Positions 14,152 to 22,658 of a stretch of DNA of 64,000 nucleotides are shown one piece after another. Numbering within the stretch: position 1 is the first letter of the stretch; every line of letters begins with the position of its first letter. The notes beneath the pieces are model-generated. The model saw only the letters and a list, made by a program, of their open reading frames with translations. It was not told the DNA's origin and did no database searches. The stretch lies in contig PYIZ01000034.1 of the NCBI GenBank assembly GCA_003635265.1, positions 124,001-188,000 on the forward strand. The letters are read 5' to 3'. A program made the translations under genes and the position numbers. The stretch comes from Candidatus Poribacteria bacterium (GTDB lineage: Bacteria > Poribacteria > WGA-4E > PCPOR2b).

Positions 14152-15801
14152 TTAACTCGACAGTGCGGGGGAGTCTGCCCCCTGTTCTGGCGCAGCCCTC
14201 GATTCAAGTGTCTCAATTACACCAGCACCCACACTATCGCCCCAAACGTTGATAGTTGTTCGGCATCGGTCAAGGAACCAGTCAATAGTCAGGATTAACC
14301 CGATACCTTCGATCGGTAACCCAACAGCTTTTAAGACAATCACCATTGTCACAAGACCCGCCTCAGGGATACCTGCAGCACCGATAGCGGCGATCGTCGC
14401 GGTCAGAAAGATGACGACCTGCTCCACAGGTCCCAAGGTTATTCCATAGACCTGTGCGATAAACATCGCGGCAACGGCTTCGTAGAGCGCCGTGCCGTCC
14501 ATGTTAATCGTTGCACCGAGCGGCAAGACAAAACTTGATGTCCGATTGGATATGCCATTTTTCTTTTCGGTGCCTTCCATCGTCAACGGCAGCGTCGCTG
14601 AACTCGATGCTGTGGAGAAAGCGTTTAACAGCGCTGCGCCCATCCCTTTTACGTAGGTTAGCGGATTCCGCCCCCCAATGAGCAAGAGGATTATCGGCAA
14701 TACAACGAGGGCGTGTATAGCGAGCCCAAATATGACAGTAAAACTATATTTCCCAACTGCAAGCAACTCCGGCAAAAATTTGGTGAACCCACCGGCACGC
14801 CCAATACGACCCGCAACTAGCCCAAAGATGCCTATCGGTGCGAAAATCATGATCCAGTGCACAATACGCATGACACCATCGTTCAACACCGAAATGAAAT
14901 TGATGGCGTTCTGTCCACGTTCACCCAAGATGGAAAATGCACTACCAATCAACAATGAAAAAAAGATTAGCGGCAGAATATCTGTCCGCACCATTGCGTT
15001 GAACAGATTTCGCGGAATCAAGCCCTCTTTTCCGGTTTCCTCATTTCCTATCAGGACTTCCGACAAGATGTTGCCGATGTTTCGCTCTTCTTTGCCACGA
15101 ACTGCCCCGGCGATAGGCAAATCGATTTTTACGCCCTTGCCTCCGGGTTGAAGTTCCGGTTCATCCGAAATGAGCTGCCCTCCAACACGCCGGAAGGGCA
15201 CCCGTGTGCCATCCTCCGCTTCGATATAGACCTCCTCGCCGCCTTGGGTGGGTTCCCACAACTTCACCGTAGCAGAGTTTTCAGTCATTGAATGGATCGC
15301 ACCTTGCACCCCTTGATCAGGTAGAATCAGCGCAAACCTGTCGTCATAGCTTGTTTGTTCCCAAGTACCGTTCGTTAGAGTGACAGTGCGATTGTTGTTG
15401 CCGCCAACTGTATAGGTATACTCTGGATGATCCGCGCCGCGAGAAATCCCTTTCCCCGGCTGAATAATGTTGACCAAGATGATACCGATGAGCACCGAAA
15501 TTCCAGTGGTCGCCATGTAATAGAGCACAGTGCGCCCACCTATTGGACCGAGGTTGCGGATGTCACCTAAGCCGGTAATGCCAACAATCATTGAAAACAT
15601 GACCAGCGGGACGACAATCATTTTTAGCGCATTTAGGAATATGTCACCGAGCAGGGTGGTTTTTGCAGCGAAGTTTGGTATCCAACCACCGACGACAAGT
15701 CCAACGATGATGGCAATGACGATGCCGATGAGAATCCGCTGGCCACTACCATTTCCTGCCGTTGCGGCTTCGGGAGATGCGGAGGGATTGGTTTGAAGCA
15801 T
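14152..15801 (-). CDS. Dicarboxylate/amino acid:cation symporter (DAACS family) with extra periplasmic domain
   Basis: Sodium- or proton-coupled carrier of 549 residues, where 400-440 is usual for bacteria. Family signatures are all present: the serine-rich HP1 loop STASSSAT (396-403), NMDGTALYE (433-441), the HP2 loop AAIGAAGIPEAG (471-482), and DWFLDRCRTTINVWGD (507-522). By position Asp511, Arg514, Asn518 and Asp522 match the substrate and cation residues of GltPh, so an acidic substrate such as glutamate, aspartate or a dicarboxylate is likely. The excess length is a hydrophilic, beta-rich insert at about 120-240, between the end of helix 3 and the start of helix 4. GGGGG precedes the ATG. 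The gene sits between two cytochrome genes. Confidence 0.92.
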   Translation of the reverse strand: MLQTNPSASPEAATAGNGSGQRILIGIVIAIIVGLVVGGWIPNFAAKTTLLGDIFLNALKMIVVPLVMFSMIVGITGLGDIRNLGPIGGRTVLYYMATTGISVLIGIILVNIIQPGKGISRGADHPEYTYTVGGNNNRTVTLTNGTWEQTSYDDRFALILPDQGVQGAIHSMTENSATVKLWEPTQGGEEVYIEAEDGTRVPFRRVGGQLISDEPELQPGGKGVKIDLPIAGAVRGKEERNIGNILSEVLIGNEETGKEGLIPRNLFNAMVRTDILPLIFFSLLIGSAFSILGERGQNAINFISVLNDGVMRIVHWIMIFAPIGIFGLVAGRIGRAGGFTKFLPELLAVGKYSFTVIFGLAIHALVVLPIILLLIGGRNPLTYVKGMGAALLNAFSTASSSATLPLTMEGTEKKNGISNRTSSFVLPLGATINMDGTALYEAVAAMFIAQVYGITLGPVEQVVIFLTATIAAIGAAGIPEAGLVTMVIVLKAVGLPIEGIGLILTIDWFLDRCRTTINVWGDSVGAGVIETLESRAAPEQGADSPALSS

Positions 15802-15998
15802 TTGTTAGCCCCCTTTTAGTAACGTGGTTCATGAGTTCATTGGTGCATTAGTCGGGCAAGATGCCCAACCTACGGGGGGTGGACTGCAATCTATGTATGC
15901 TGTGCTGTACCCTAATTTGCACAAGGGTTACGGCATACGGAGCCCCGATAAGGTCGGTTCCGTTCCGATCCTCGTAGACTCCGATCCGATCGGAGGAT

Positions 15999-16014
15999 TC
16001 CCGATTTATCGGGA
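15999..16014. repeat. Short palindromic intergenic repeat
   Basis: TCCCGATTTATCGGGA is self-complementary except for its four central bases. A second small palindrome, TCCGATCCGATCGGA, lies just before it at 15980-15994. Both resemble the elements at 9373-9402 and the fragment at 25741-25754. The surrounding 15802-16039 interval otherwise contains only decayed repeat text and no gene I can support. Confidence 0.5.
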
Positions 16015-16039
16015 GATTCAAAGCAATATGCCTACTACA

Positions 16040-19000
16040 TTACTCACCTAACGAGTTGAGATAATCTCTCACTAGCCGGATCTGTTCTTCGGCATCATCG
16101 ACTGCAAAGCCATCAACGGGTTGATATGCGCCGCCGATCTTGGGCCAAGCTTGGGGCATTGCAGTTCCCGGCTGGAAGGATTGCGGGTCTTTGAGCCAAT
16201 CAATGACCCAATCAGCCTTGAGACGCCCCTTCGCTAGCGCGAGGTCGGGACGTCCGGTCTTATCGCTGCCCGGTGGGATAATTTCGCCCTGTTCCGGATG
16301 GCAGGAGATACACTGGAGTGCGTCAAAGATCTGTTTGCCGACACGGAGCTCCCTTCGAGAAGCCGGTTGCAACGCGATCGTCTCATACGGGAACACTTCA
16401 TCGTCAAGCGCAGAGAAGTATTTGACAAGCGCAGTCGCCTCGTCGTCCGCGAGACCGAAAGTCGGCATCCGAACTTCAAGTCCGTAGCGGATAGGAGTCG
16501 GTGCTTTGAGGAATTCAAACAACCACTCCGGATAGACCTTAGCACCTTGCGCTTGTAGGGTAGGCGGGGCAAAGCGCTTGGCATTCAGCAGGTCTAGTTC
16601 TTCATTGGCGGCAACCACATTCACGAAATCACCACCTTTTCCTTCAATTTCATGGCAGCCGGTGCAGTTATATTTTTTCGCCAACCGGCGCCCATCATCA
16701 ATCTGCCGCGTCTTTTCGCTCGGCTGGTGGATATAGCTCACCGGGTATTTTTCAGGCTGGAAGCTCTTGAGCAGAACAGCAAGGGCGCGTGCATCCTCCT
16801 CACCGATAGTATGTTCACTAAAGACGGGCATTCGGGAGACAATACGACGCGTTTGATAGCGTCTTGGATTGGTTATTTTTCCGATTGTCCAGCCGTGCCA
16901 ACTGTGTTCGATATCTGTCGTATCTCCAAAGTCTAGTTCGTCAGCTATCTTGGCACCAAATTCACCGAGGTCCGCGCCGACCTTCGACTCATTCTCGAAG
17001 CCGGGGATATTGTGGCAGCCGAAGCAACCGTAGGTTCGCACTAGCTTTTCGCCTTCCATCGGATCAACCGCTGCGTGGGGATTTTCGTTACCGGCAATAG
17101 GAGAGGTTGCCGTCTCTTGCAACGACATCAGGTAGGCAACCGAGTTGTCCACTTCGGTCTTGGTCAGACGCAGACTGGGCATTACGGTGTCGGGGTCGTA
17201 AGATCTTGGATCACTGATCCATTGACGAAGAAATTGTGGTGTGAGCTTGCTGCCGACATTATCCAATTTTGGTGCGAAGTCACTTCCGAGTCCGTCAACC
17301 GCATGGCACGACAGGCAGCCAACAGATTTAACAACCTCTTCTCCGGCGGCAATCGCACGGGGGACTGTCGAGTATGAGGTATCGCCTTGATCTATCGCTG
17401 GATCTTTCATCTGCGCCAAGTATGCCGCAATTGATTTAACCTCGTCGACAACCCGCTCAACGGCGGTGTCAGGATAGGGATATTTTGTACCATCGTCCTT
17501 TTGGAGGATAATGCCGGTGTCGGTTTTGGTGACGACGCCGTAGTGCTTATTTCCATTTTTGAGATAAACGGCTTGGGTCAACTTTTCGACAGGGAAGAAA
17601 TTTGGCATTTTGGTCTCTGGTAGATAGGCGGTCGGCTGTTTAATCCATCCTTCCAACCAATCCACGCTGTTAACTTTACTACCGACTTTGGCAAGCGATG
17701 GACCAACTTTGTCGAGATCCCCTAACACGGAATATCCCTCAACAGCATGACAGCCGTGACACCCAATATCCTCAAACAGCGCCATCGCCTTCGAAAGGAC
17801 CGGCGCATAATCTTGGAGCTGCCCGGTTTCTGGATTGGGAGCGTCTAGCACCATCACGCCATCGTGGCACCGACGACAGTTGGACTCCATGTAACCGTGC
17901 AATTCTTCCGAGGCTTTGCCGGTGTGCTCATCCAACCCCAATACAGGCGTCAGCCAAAACTCTTTTTTGTGGTCTAGGGCGTGTGCGGCTTTTTGGGTCA
18001 GACCTTGGCCCTGTCCGCCGTGGCAGGGTGTGCAGCCAAATCTTTCGACGGGATGTTTGCCGAGAAGCACATCGCGGTGCGGATGCGTCTGAAGCACCGG
18101 ATCATATCCAGTCTCATACGCGATTTCCACGATGTCGGCATAAACGTCGGGATCGGTGAAGGTTAATGTGCCATTTTCGCTCAGTTCATAGCTACCCTCT
18201 TCGGCATCTTCTTCATCAATCAGCACCGTTTCGTTACCCGTTTTGATGTAGGGGTGTTTTAATTGAAGTGTCAGCAGGCTTTCGCCGTCCCCTTCAATTT
18301 CCTCAAACTGCTCTTCGGCATATCCGTCGTATCCTGCTTTGTCTGAAGCAAAGTGGCAGGTCGCGCATCGGTCTGCTGTATAATCAAAATCTTCGATGTA
18401 GTATTGCACAACCGTGCGGGTCTTTGTAAAGGGACTTTCTGCCAGTGTGCCGATGAAAGTGCGCTTAATACCACCAACGGAATGGAGTTTCTCCTCCAGT
18501 CTGTCAACGGCAGTGTATTTCTCTTTATCCGCTTTCGCATCCTCAATTTTCGCCTGAAGTTCACTAATCTTTGTCGGAATTATTGTGTCAGCAGCGTTAT
18601 ACTTCCGAACGAGGAGATATTCAGCTAAGGCAGCCTCAACGTGTCCGTTGGTATCATAAAATTCAGCGAGATCTTTATAAGCAGCGGCAAGGTTTTGCTC
18701 CGCCGCGAGTACTGCATCCGTTAGTTCTCCTTCAATTCGACTCTCAAACTCATCTAATTTCTTTTTCCATTTTTCCGCTTTTTCTGTTTCCCCGTGGTGC
18801 AACGCATACTGATATTTATAGTTGATTGCATCCGACTCGCTCTGGTCAAATTTACGATCCTGTAAGGCTTCGTCTAGCTTAATCTGCAACCCCCAAATCG
18901 CATCTTTTAGCGTCTTCTCCTGTTTAGGGTCAATTTCTTGAGGTGCTTCAACTTCAGGCAGATCTTGTTTCGCTGTTTCTAACTCGATCTTGGTTTTCTG

Positions 19001-19165
19001 ATATTCGTATTCGTAGAATTGCCGCTGAATCTCCTTCCATGGCCGCCTAGTAATTGTTTCGTTATAGAAACCCCACAACGTAACGAACCCTAGCAACCCA
19101 GAAAGGATAAAAAATAGTGCTGCGTAAGATTTTTCCTCAACCCGAACTTCTTTATTGCTCCTCAC
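16040..19165 (-). CDS. Octaheme cytochrome c with N-terminal membrane anchor and coiled coil
   Basis: Large periplasmic cytochrome of 1041 residues, probably the c-type partner of the cytochrome b/Rieske genes upstream. One membrane helix (about 14-33) is followed by a charged, helical, probably coiled-coil region (50-230). Eight heme sites follow: C267-H271, C378-H382, C430-H434, C469-H473, C617-H621, C714-H718, C834-H838 and C952-H956. The last five sit in class I cytochrome domains with SxMP or TxMP distal methionines (for example near 521, 663, 780, 901 and 1011). A beta insert like that of the 5847-7343 protein lies between hemes 4 and 5 (530-570). The start is GTG at 19165. It appears to replace cytochrome c1. 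Confidence 0.9.
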   Translation of the reverse strand: MRSNKEVRVEEKSYAALFFILSGLLGFVTLWGFYNETITRRPWKEIQRQFYEYEYQKTKIELETAKQDLPEVEAPQEIDPKQEKTLKDAIWGLQIKLDEALQDRKFDQSESDAINYKYQYALHHGETEKAEKWKKKLDEFESRIEGELTDAVLAAEQNLAAAYKDLAEFYDTNGHVEAALAEYLLVRKYNAADTIIPTKISELQAKIEDAKADKEKYTAVDRLEEKLHSVGGIKRTFIGTLAESPFTKTRTVVQYYIEDFDYTADRCATCHFASDKAGYDGYAEEQFEEIEGDGESLLTLQLKHPYIKTGNETVLIDEEDAEEGSYELSENGTLTFTDPDVYADIVEIAYETGYDPVLQTHPHRDVLLGKHPVERFGCTPCHGGQGQGLTQKAAHALDHKKEFWLTPVLGLDEHTGKASEELHGYMESNCRRCHDGVMVLDAPNPETGQLQDYAPVLSKAMALFEDIGCHGCHAVEGYSVLGDLDKVGPSLAKVGSKVNSVDWLEGWIKQPTAYLPETKMPNFFPVEKLTQAVYLKNGNKHYGVVTKTDTGIILQKDDGTKYPYPDTAVERVVDEVKSIAAYLAQMKDPAIDQGDTSYSTVPRAIAAGEEVVKSVGCLSCHAVDGLGSDFAPKLDNVGSKLTPQFLRQWISDPRSYDPDTVMPSLRLTKTEVDNSVAYLMSLQETATSPIAGNENPHAAVDPMEGEKLVRTYGCFGCHNIPGFENESKVGADLGEFGAKIADELDFGDTTDIEHSWHGWTIGKITNPRRYQTRRIVSRMPVFSEHTIGEEDARALAVLLKSFQPEKYPVSYIHQPSEKTRQIDDGRRLAKKYNCTGCHEIEGKGGDFVNVVAANEELDLLNAKRFAPPTLQAQGAKVYPEWLFEFLKAPTPIRYGLEVRMPTFGLADDEATALVKYFSALDDEVFPYETIALQPASRRELRVGKQIFDALQCISCHPEQGEIIPPGSDKTGRPDLALAKGRLKADWVIDWLKDPQSFQPGTAMPQAWPKIGGAYQPVDGFAVDDAEEQIRLVRDYLNSLGE

Positions 19166-19218
19166 GATTCCTATTGACTCCTTACTGTTTGAATGAATTA
19201 CACACTATCCAATACGTT

Positions 19219-20085
19219 CTAGATATTGAACCACGGAGTAACCCAGATGTACTTGATATTCAATGTCCACCGAAGAATCATCTTGATTGGCAAAGCCATC
19301 ATCGTCAAAAACAGGAATGAGACAACGATGTAGCGTACCAATCCCAACTCTTGGAGAAATTTGCTCGTTCCTTTCTTCAAAAAGTAGTAGATGGGGCCCA
19401 GAGCAAAATATCCGACGACAACACACATCCCGAAAATACCGGCGGGCTGTTCGTTTCGGATGCCGAATAGGTACGACAGGTTGACGTTGGTTAAGGGCAC
19501 AACCTTGTGCGGATCCCACTCTTTCCATGGGGCGAAAAAGTTCCAACCGGGTCCCCTCAAGAAGGTGCCAACGACCATTAGCACGATCCATAACACAAAA
19601 AAGCCGAAACAGAAGGTTATAAGTGCAAACGGACGCTCCTTCAGGGTATAGTAGCCTTTTCCTTTGGGATTGATATCTATATAGGGGATGGCGATTAAAC
19701 CGGCGATAATCAGCCCCGGCAACACAACACCTGCAATCCACGGATCAAAGTAGACCAACATCTCTTGTAGTGCGAGAAAGTACCATGGGGCTTTAGACGG
19801 GTTCGGGGTTACTGTTGGATCGCTCGGCTCTTCGAGTGGGGCATCAATGGTAATGGACCATATCCCCAGAACAAGCATTATGATGATTGCACAGAGAAAC
19901 TCATTGCGACAGAGGTAGGGCCAGCAGTAAACTTTATCGTTAAGCGCTGCTTCGGCGGGTGTGCCAGCTAGGTCATTTCTGCGCCCTTGGCTGAATGCAA
20001 GCCAAGTGAAGAAAGGCAACAACAACACGATTGCAACAATCGGAACATTATCAGGCTTCGTAATCAATAAGAGAAAGGGATCCAT
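19219..20085 (-). CDS. Cytochrome b C-terminal/subunit IV-like protein
   Basis: Membrane protein of 288 residues that would complete a split cytochrome b with the gene just upstream. It carries DPTVTPNPSKAPWYFLALQEMLVYF near residue 90, the subunit IV region that holds the quinol-site PEWY motif; here it reads APWY, so the glutamate is replaced. Several hydrophobic helices follow, more than the three of plastid-type subunit IV. The start is the ATG at 20085, which has GAGGTGG 5 bases upstream; the TTG at 20097 would bury it. It lies 39 bases after the cytochrome b stop. The changed glutamate may alter the quinol-oxidation site. Confidence 0.88.
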   Translation of the reverse strand: MDPFLLLITKPDNVPIVAIVLLLPFFTWLAFSQGRRNDLAGTPAEAALNDKVYCWPYLCRNEFLCAIIIMLVLGIWSITIDAPLEEPSDPTVTPNPSKAPWYFLALQEMLVYFDPWIAGVVLPGLIIAGLIAIPYIDINPKGKGYYTLKERPFALITFCFGFFVLWIVLMVVGTFLRGPGWNFFAPWKEWDPHKVVPLTNVNLSYLFGIRNEQPAGIFGMCVVVGYFALGPIYYFLKKGTSKFLQELGLVRYIVVSFLFLTMMALPIKMILRWTLNIKYIWVTPWFNI

Positions 20086-20124
20086 ATACCACCTCAATAA
20101 ATAGGGATTAAAATGAGTTCAGTC

Positions 20125-20898
20125 CTACAGGGGGCCAGAAATACCGCCGTCCTTGCGGACACGCCAGAAGTGTAGCGCCATCAACACGCTTGCCAAGAGT
20201 GGTACAGCGACGCAATGCAGGATGTAAAATCGCAAGAGCGTTGAGGGACCGACAATTGTCCCGCCAAGGAGGGCAAAGCGCACATCATTCGATTGGGTGA
20301 CGATATCCTGGGGGTGGAATGGACCTTCATGCCCTAAGACAGGTGTCGCACGCGCCATGTTTGTTCCAACGGTGACCGCCCAGAATGCAAGCTGATCCCA
20401 CGGTAGTAGGTAGCCGGTAAAGCTAAGGAAGAAGGTGACAAGCAACAGGATAACGCCGACACCCCAGTTAAATTCGCGAGGCTTTTTATAGGACCCGGTC
20501 AGGAAAACACGGAACATGTGAAGCATCACTGCGATGACCATGCCGTGGGCTGCCCAACGGTGCATATTGCGCAGGAGCATCCCGAATGGGATGTCGAACT
20601 CAAGATACTGAATATCACGGAACGCGTACTCTGCGGTGGGACGATAGTAGAACATCAACAACACACCTGTAACGGCGGTGACAAGAAACATCAGAAAGGT
20701 AATCCCGCCCATACACCATGTGAATCGGAAGTTAATCGCGTGGCGGGTAACGCGGGGAGGATGCAGATGGAGCCAGACATTTTGGAGGACTTGGAGGGTA
20801 TATCGTCTTCCTGTTTTCTCGTAGCCGTGGCGAAACATCGACTGCCAAATCTGGTTATTTGTGATTTTCTCTTTTAATCCATTACGTCTCTCATTCAT
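20125..20898 (-). CDS. Cytochrome b, N-terminal (b6-type)
   Basis: Diheme cytochrome b of 257 residues, the quinol-oxidising core of a bc/b6f-like complex. Four core membrane helices are visible. The first ligand pair is in LLRNMHRWAAHGMV and LHMFRVFLTG, the second in RFYILHCVAVPLLASVLMALHFWRV, with the usual histidine spacing. GYLLPWDQLAFWAV is the cytochrome b Qo-region signature, and the C-terminus RKDGGISGPL closely resembles the end of b6 proteins. The N-terminal 50 residues form a longer cytoplasmic extension than in b6. The Rieske gene is 163 bases upstream and the subunit-IV-like gene follows directly. Confidence 0.94.
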   Translation of the reverse strand: MNERRNGLKEKITNNQIWQSMFRHGYEKTGRRYTLQVLQNVWLHLHPPRVTRHAINFRFTWCMGGITFLMFLVTAVTGVLLMFYYRPTAEYAFRDIQYLEFDIPFGMLLRNMHRWAAHGMVIAVMLHMFRVFLTGSYKKPREFNWGVGVILLLVTFFLSFTGYLLPWDQLAFWAVTVGTNMARATPVLGHEGPFHPQDIVTQSNDVRFALLGGTIVGPSTLLRFYILHCVAVPLLASVLMALHFWRVRKDGGISGPL

Positions 20899-21061
20899 AA
20901 TTACAACTCAGCCTGCTTCGCGTTAGCATAACCAAGGCTGTATAACTCCTTTCTTACTTAATTTAATTTTCTCGTTACAACCGCACCAAAAGGGTATAAT
21001 CTGATGGAATGGGAAATAATAGCAGTCAGGGGAGGAACATAGGTTATGAACCGCCGCCCCA

Positions 21062-21550
21062 CTAAACCCTTAAAGAGGATCCCGCTTTCCCCCAATCGCC
21101 TCGCTCTTCCAGAAACTTTACGGACTTATCAATCTGCAGTTGTCCATCTTCCGCTAGCGTAATTTGCACGCGCTCAAGGGGTCTCGGCGCAGGTCCCTCA
21201 AAGTGCATCCCCTCACGGTCAAATCCGCTTCCATGACAAGGGCACTTAAACTTCTGTTCGGACGAAAGCCATCGGGGGGTACAACCGAGATGTGTACAGA
21301 TTGCCAACAGTGCGAAAAACTCGCCATCCTCTTTCCGAACAATCCAGACACCGAACGGATCTTTTTTGAACTTTTCGCTAACCGTTCCGGGAGGATATTC
21401 GCCGGGAAATCCAGCCTTGAAGACCGAAGATGGTTCAAAGAGGACTCGTGGGTATAAGAATCGGATCAATCCGGGACCAAAGGCAAGCCCGGTAGCAGCG
21501 AGGAAATTTCCCCAACCCAAGAACTTAAAAAATGAACGTCGTGATAGCAC
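21062..21550 (-). CDS. Rieske 2Fe-2S protein of a bc/b6f-like complex
   Basis: Iron-sulfur subunit of 162 residues that passes electrons from quinol to the cytochrome c side. The cluster motifs are CTHLGC and, 17 residues on, CPCHGSGF, which supply two Cys and two His ligands and the disulfide pair. I prefer the GTG at 21550, giving MLSRRSFFKFLGWGN with a twin-arginine signal and one anchor helix, because GAGGTGAA lies just upstream; the open frame reaches a TTG at 21571. It is the first gene of the cytochrome b complex set and of the whole minus-strand respiratory cluster. A 16-bp palindrome lies about 155 bases upstream. Confidence 0.93.
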   Translation of the reverse strand: MLSRRSFFKFLGWGNFLAATGLAFGPGLIRFLYPRVLFEPSSVFKAGFPGEYPPGTVSEKFKKDPFGVWIVRKEDGEFFALLAICTHLGCTPRWLSSEQKFKCPCHGSGFDREGMHFEGPAPRPLERVQITLAEDGQLQIDKSVKFLEERGDWGKAGSSLRV

Positions 21551-21704
21551 CAACTTCACCTCAAATTTCAAAGTTTGTGGAATTAAGTAAAACGGTATGT
21601 AATAAAGTAAAGGACACGATCCGAGTATTTTGATTGCAGTTCGTCAAATCGGCAGTCATTATAGCACGACACAAAACAGAGATCAAGGCATAAAATAAAG
21701 GGGT

Positions 21705-21720
21705 TCACGGATATCCGTGA
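21705..21720. promoter_or_regulatory. Perfect 16-bp palindrome TCACGGATATCCGTGA, copy 2
   Basis: Identical to the site at 10288-10303 and again preceded by AAAGGGG. It lies about 155 bases upstream of the Rieske start, at the head of the respiratory cluster, in the 344-base gap 21551-21894. That gap also holds a terminator for the gene on its far side and no coding sequence I can support. Two exact copies next to two genes of one functional cluster suggest a shared operator. Confidence 0.5.
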
Positions 21721-21789
21721 CCTTCCTTTATGACGTTTATCAGGCTGAATAAGACTTCTAAGATCGAGCAACAACCCTAATCGCTGAAC

Positions 21790-21821
21790 CGAAAAAAGCA
21801 TCGAGATAACTCTCGATGCTT
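21790..21821 (-). terminator. Intrinsic terminator after the aldolase-family gene
   Basis: On the minus strand AAGCATCGAGA pairs with TCTCGATGCTT (11 bp, stem arms 21811-21821 and 21796-21806) around a four-base loop and runs straight into a T-tract (six T, 21797-21792). It lies about 75 bases after the stop codon at 21895 and fits a rho-independent terminator for that transcript, insulating it from the respiratory cluster. Confidence 0.8.
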
Positions 21822-21894
21822 TCGGGCATTTATGCATTGAGATGGTGTTATGTAGATCCGTACTAATGCGTATACATGTGCAGAACTTCAAGAC

Positions 21895-22539
21895 TCAAGC
21901 ATTCACCTTGACGTGTGTGCCCTCCATCTGCTCTACAACGTGCTGGATCATATCCTCAACTGTCTTGAAGGGATGGTCTGGATATTGTTCCAAACTAAAG
22001 TTCATGTCATTCGCGCCAAAGACGAACATGTCAATACCCGGTTTGCCGAGGTGTCGGGCATTGGTCACGGCATCGATCGACTCCAGTTGTATGGCAAGGA
22101 TGCCGTTGTTGTTCCACCACTCAGCGTACTCCAGTCGTTCCATATCCGGTTTGAAGCCGTACCCTGAACTGGGCCCCCAACTCCTTTTGCCGATTGGCGG
22201 ATAGTAGAAGGCGTTTATTGCCTCATCAACAGTTTCCTCGTCCTCAACCTGTGGCACCACAATTGAGAATGGACCCAAGTCTAGGTAGTTGCCGATCAGG
22301 TACGCATTCCGTGTGTTTTTGATGCGAAATTGGGTAGGCACCCCTAACTCCGCTGCCATGGCACAAAATGAGACCAATCTGTCTTCATTGAACGCTGCAT
22401 GCTGGCTGTCAATAGAGACGAGATCGTAGGAATCTTGACTGAGAAGGGCTTCAAGTTCATTCCTCGATGCATCTATGGAAGACCCTGCGACTTTGAGGCT
22501 CTTGCCCCGGTGTAGACGTTGTTTCAACGACTCTGACAT
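21895..22539 (-). CDS. HpcH/HpaI aldolase/citrate lyase family protein
   Basis: Protein of 214 residues related to the metal-dependent class II pyruvate aldolases (HpaI/GarL type), which cleave or form 2-keto-3-deoxy acids. Visible features are DLVSIDSQHAAFNED (the ID-x-EH region with its catalytic histidine), a middle segment VVPQVEDEETVDEAINAFYYPPIGKRSWGP with the family's P-P-x-G-x-R-S-x-G pattern, and ILAIQLESIDAVTNA, whose glutamate normally binds the metal. It is about 40 residues shorter than the usual 255, so part of the barrel is reduced. AAGGAGG precedes the ATG, and an intrinsic terminator follows, so it appears to be a single-gene unit. Substrate is unknown. Confidence 0.8.
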   Translation of the reverse strand: MSESLKQRLHRGKSLKVAGSSIDASRNELEALLSQDSYDLVSIDSQHAAFNEDRLVSFCAMAAELGVPTQFRIKNTRNAYLIGNYLDLGPFSIVVPQVEDEETVDEAINAFYYPPIGKRSWGPSSGYGFKPDMERLEYAEWWNNNGILAIQLESIDAVTNARHLGKPGIDMFVFGANDMNFSLEQYPDHPFKTVEDMIQHVVEQMEGTHVKVNA

Positions 22540-22608
22540 TTCTCGCTACCTCCTTGATGTTGTTGGTAAATTATGTTTGTCCTTTATCGAAGTGCTATAT
22601 ACATGTCG

Positions 22609-22621
22609 CCCCTCTGGGGCT
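22609..22621. repeat. 13-bp palindromic repeat GCCCCTCTGGGGC
   Basis: Core of a dispersed intergenic element (TGTCGCCCCTCTGGGGCTAA) between two minus-strand genes. Related cores with compensating changes are at 25644-25656 (GCTCCTCTGGAGC) and 25694-25706 (GCTCCTCTAGAGC), so pairing in the stem is kept while the bases differ. Confidence 0.55.
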
Positions 22622-22658
22622 AAATGAACTAATAAACCTGTCAACGTTTACGTATTCC

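Noticed and set aside
14678-15151. 157-codon plus-strand frame over the symporter gene
   Set aside because: It is fully antisense to a gene with all family motifs, its protein is low in recognisable pattern and it has no ribosome site; a shadow frame.
1-21571. Alternative complex III or nitrite oxidoreductase cluster
   Set aside because: No ActB-type molybdopterin/iron-sulfur protein, NrfD-like protein or NxrA/B is present. A Rieske protein and cytochrome b are, so a bc/b6f-like complex fits.
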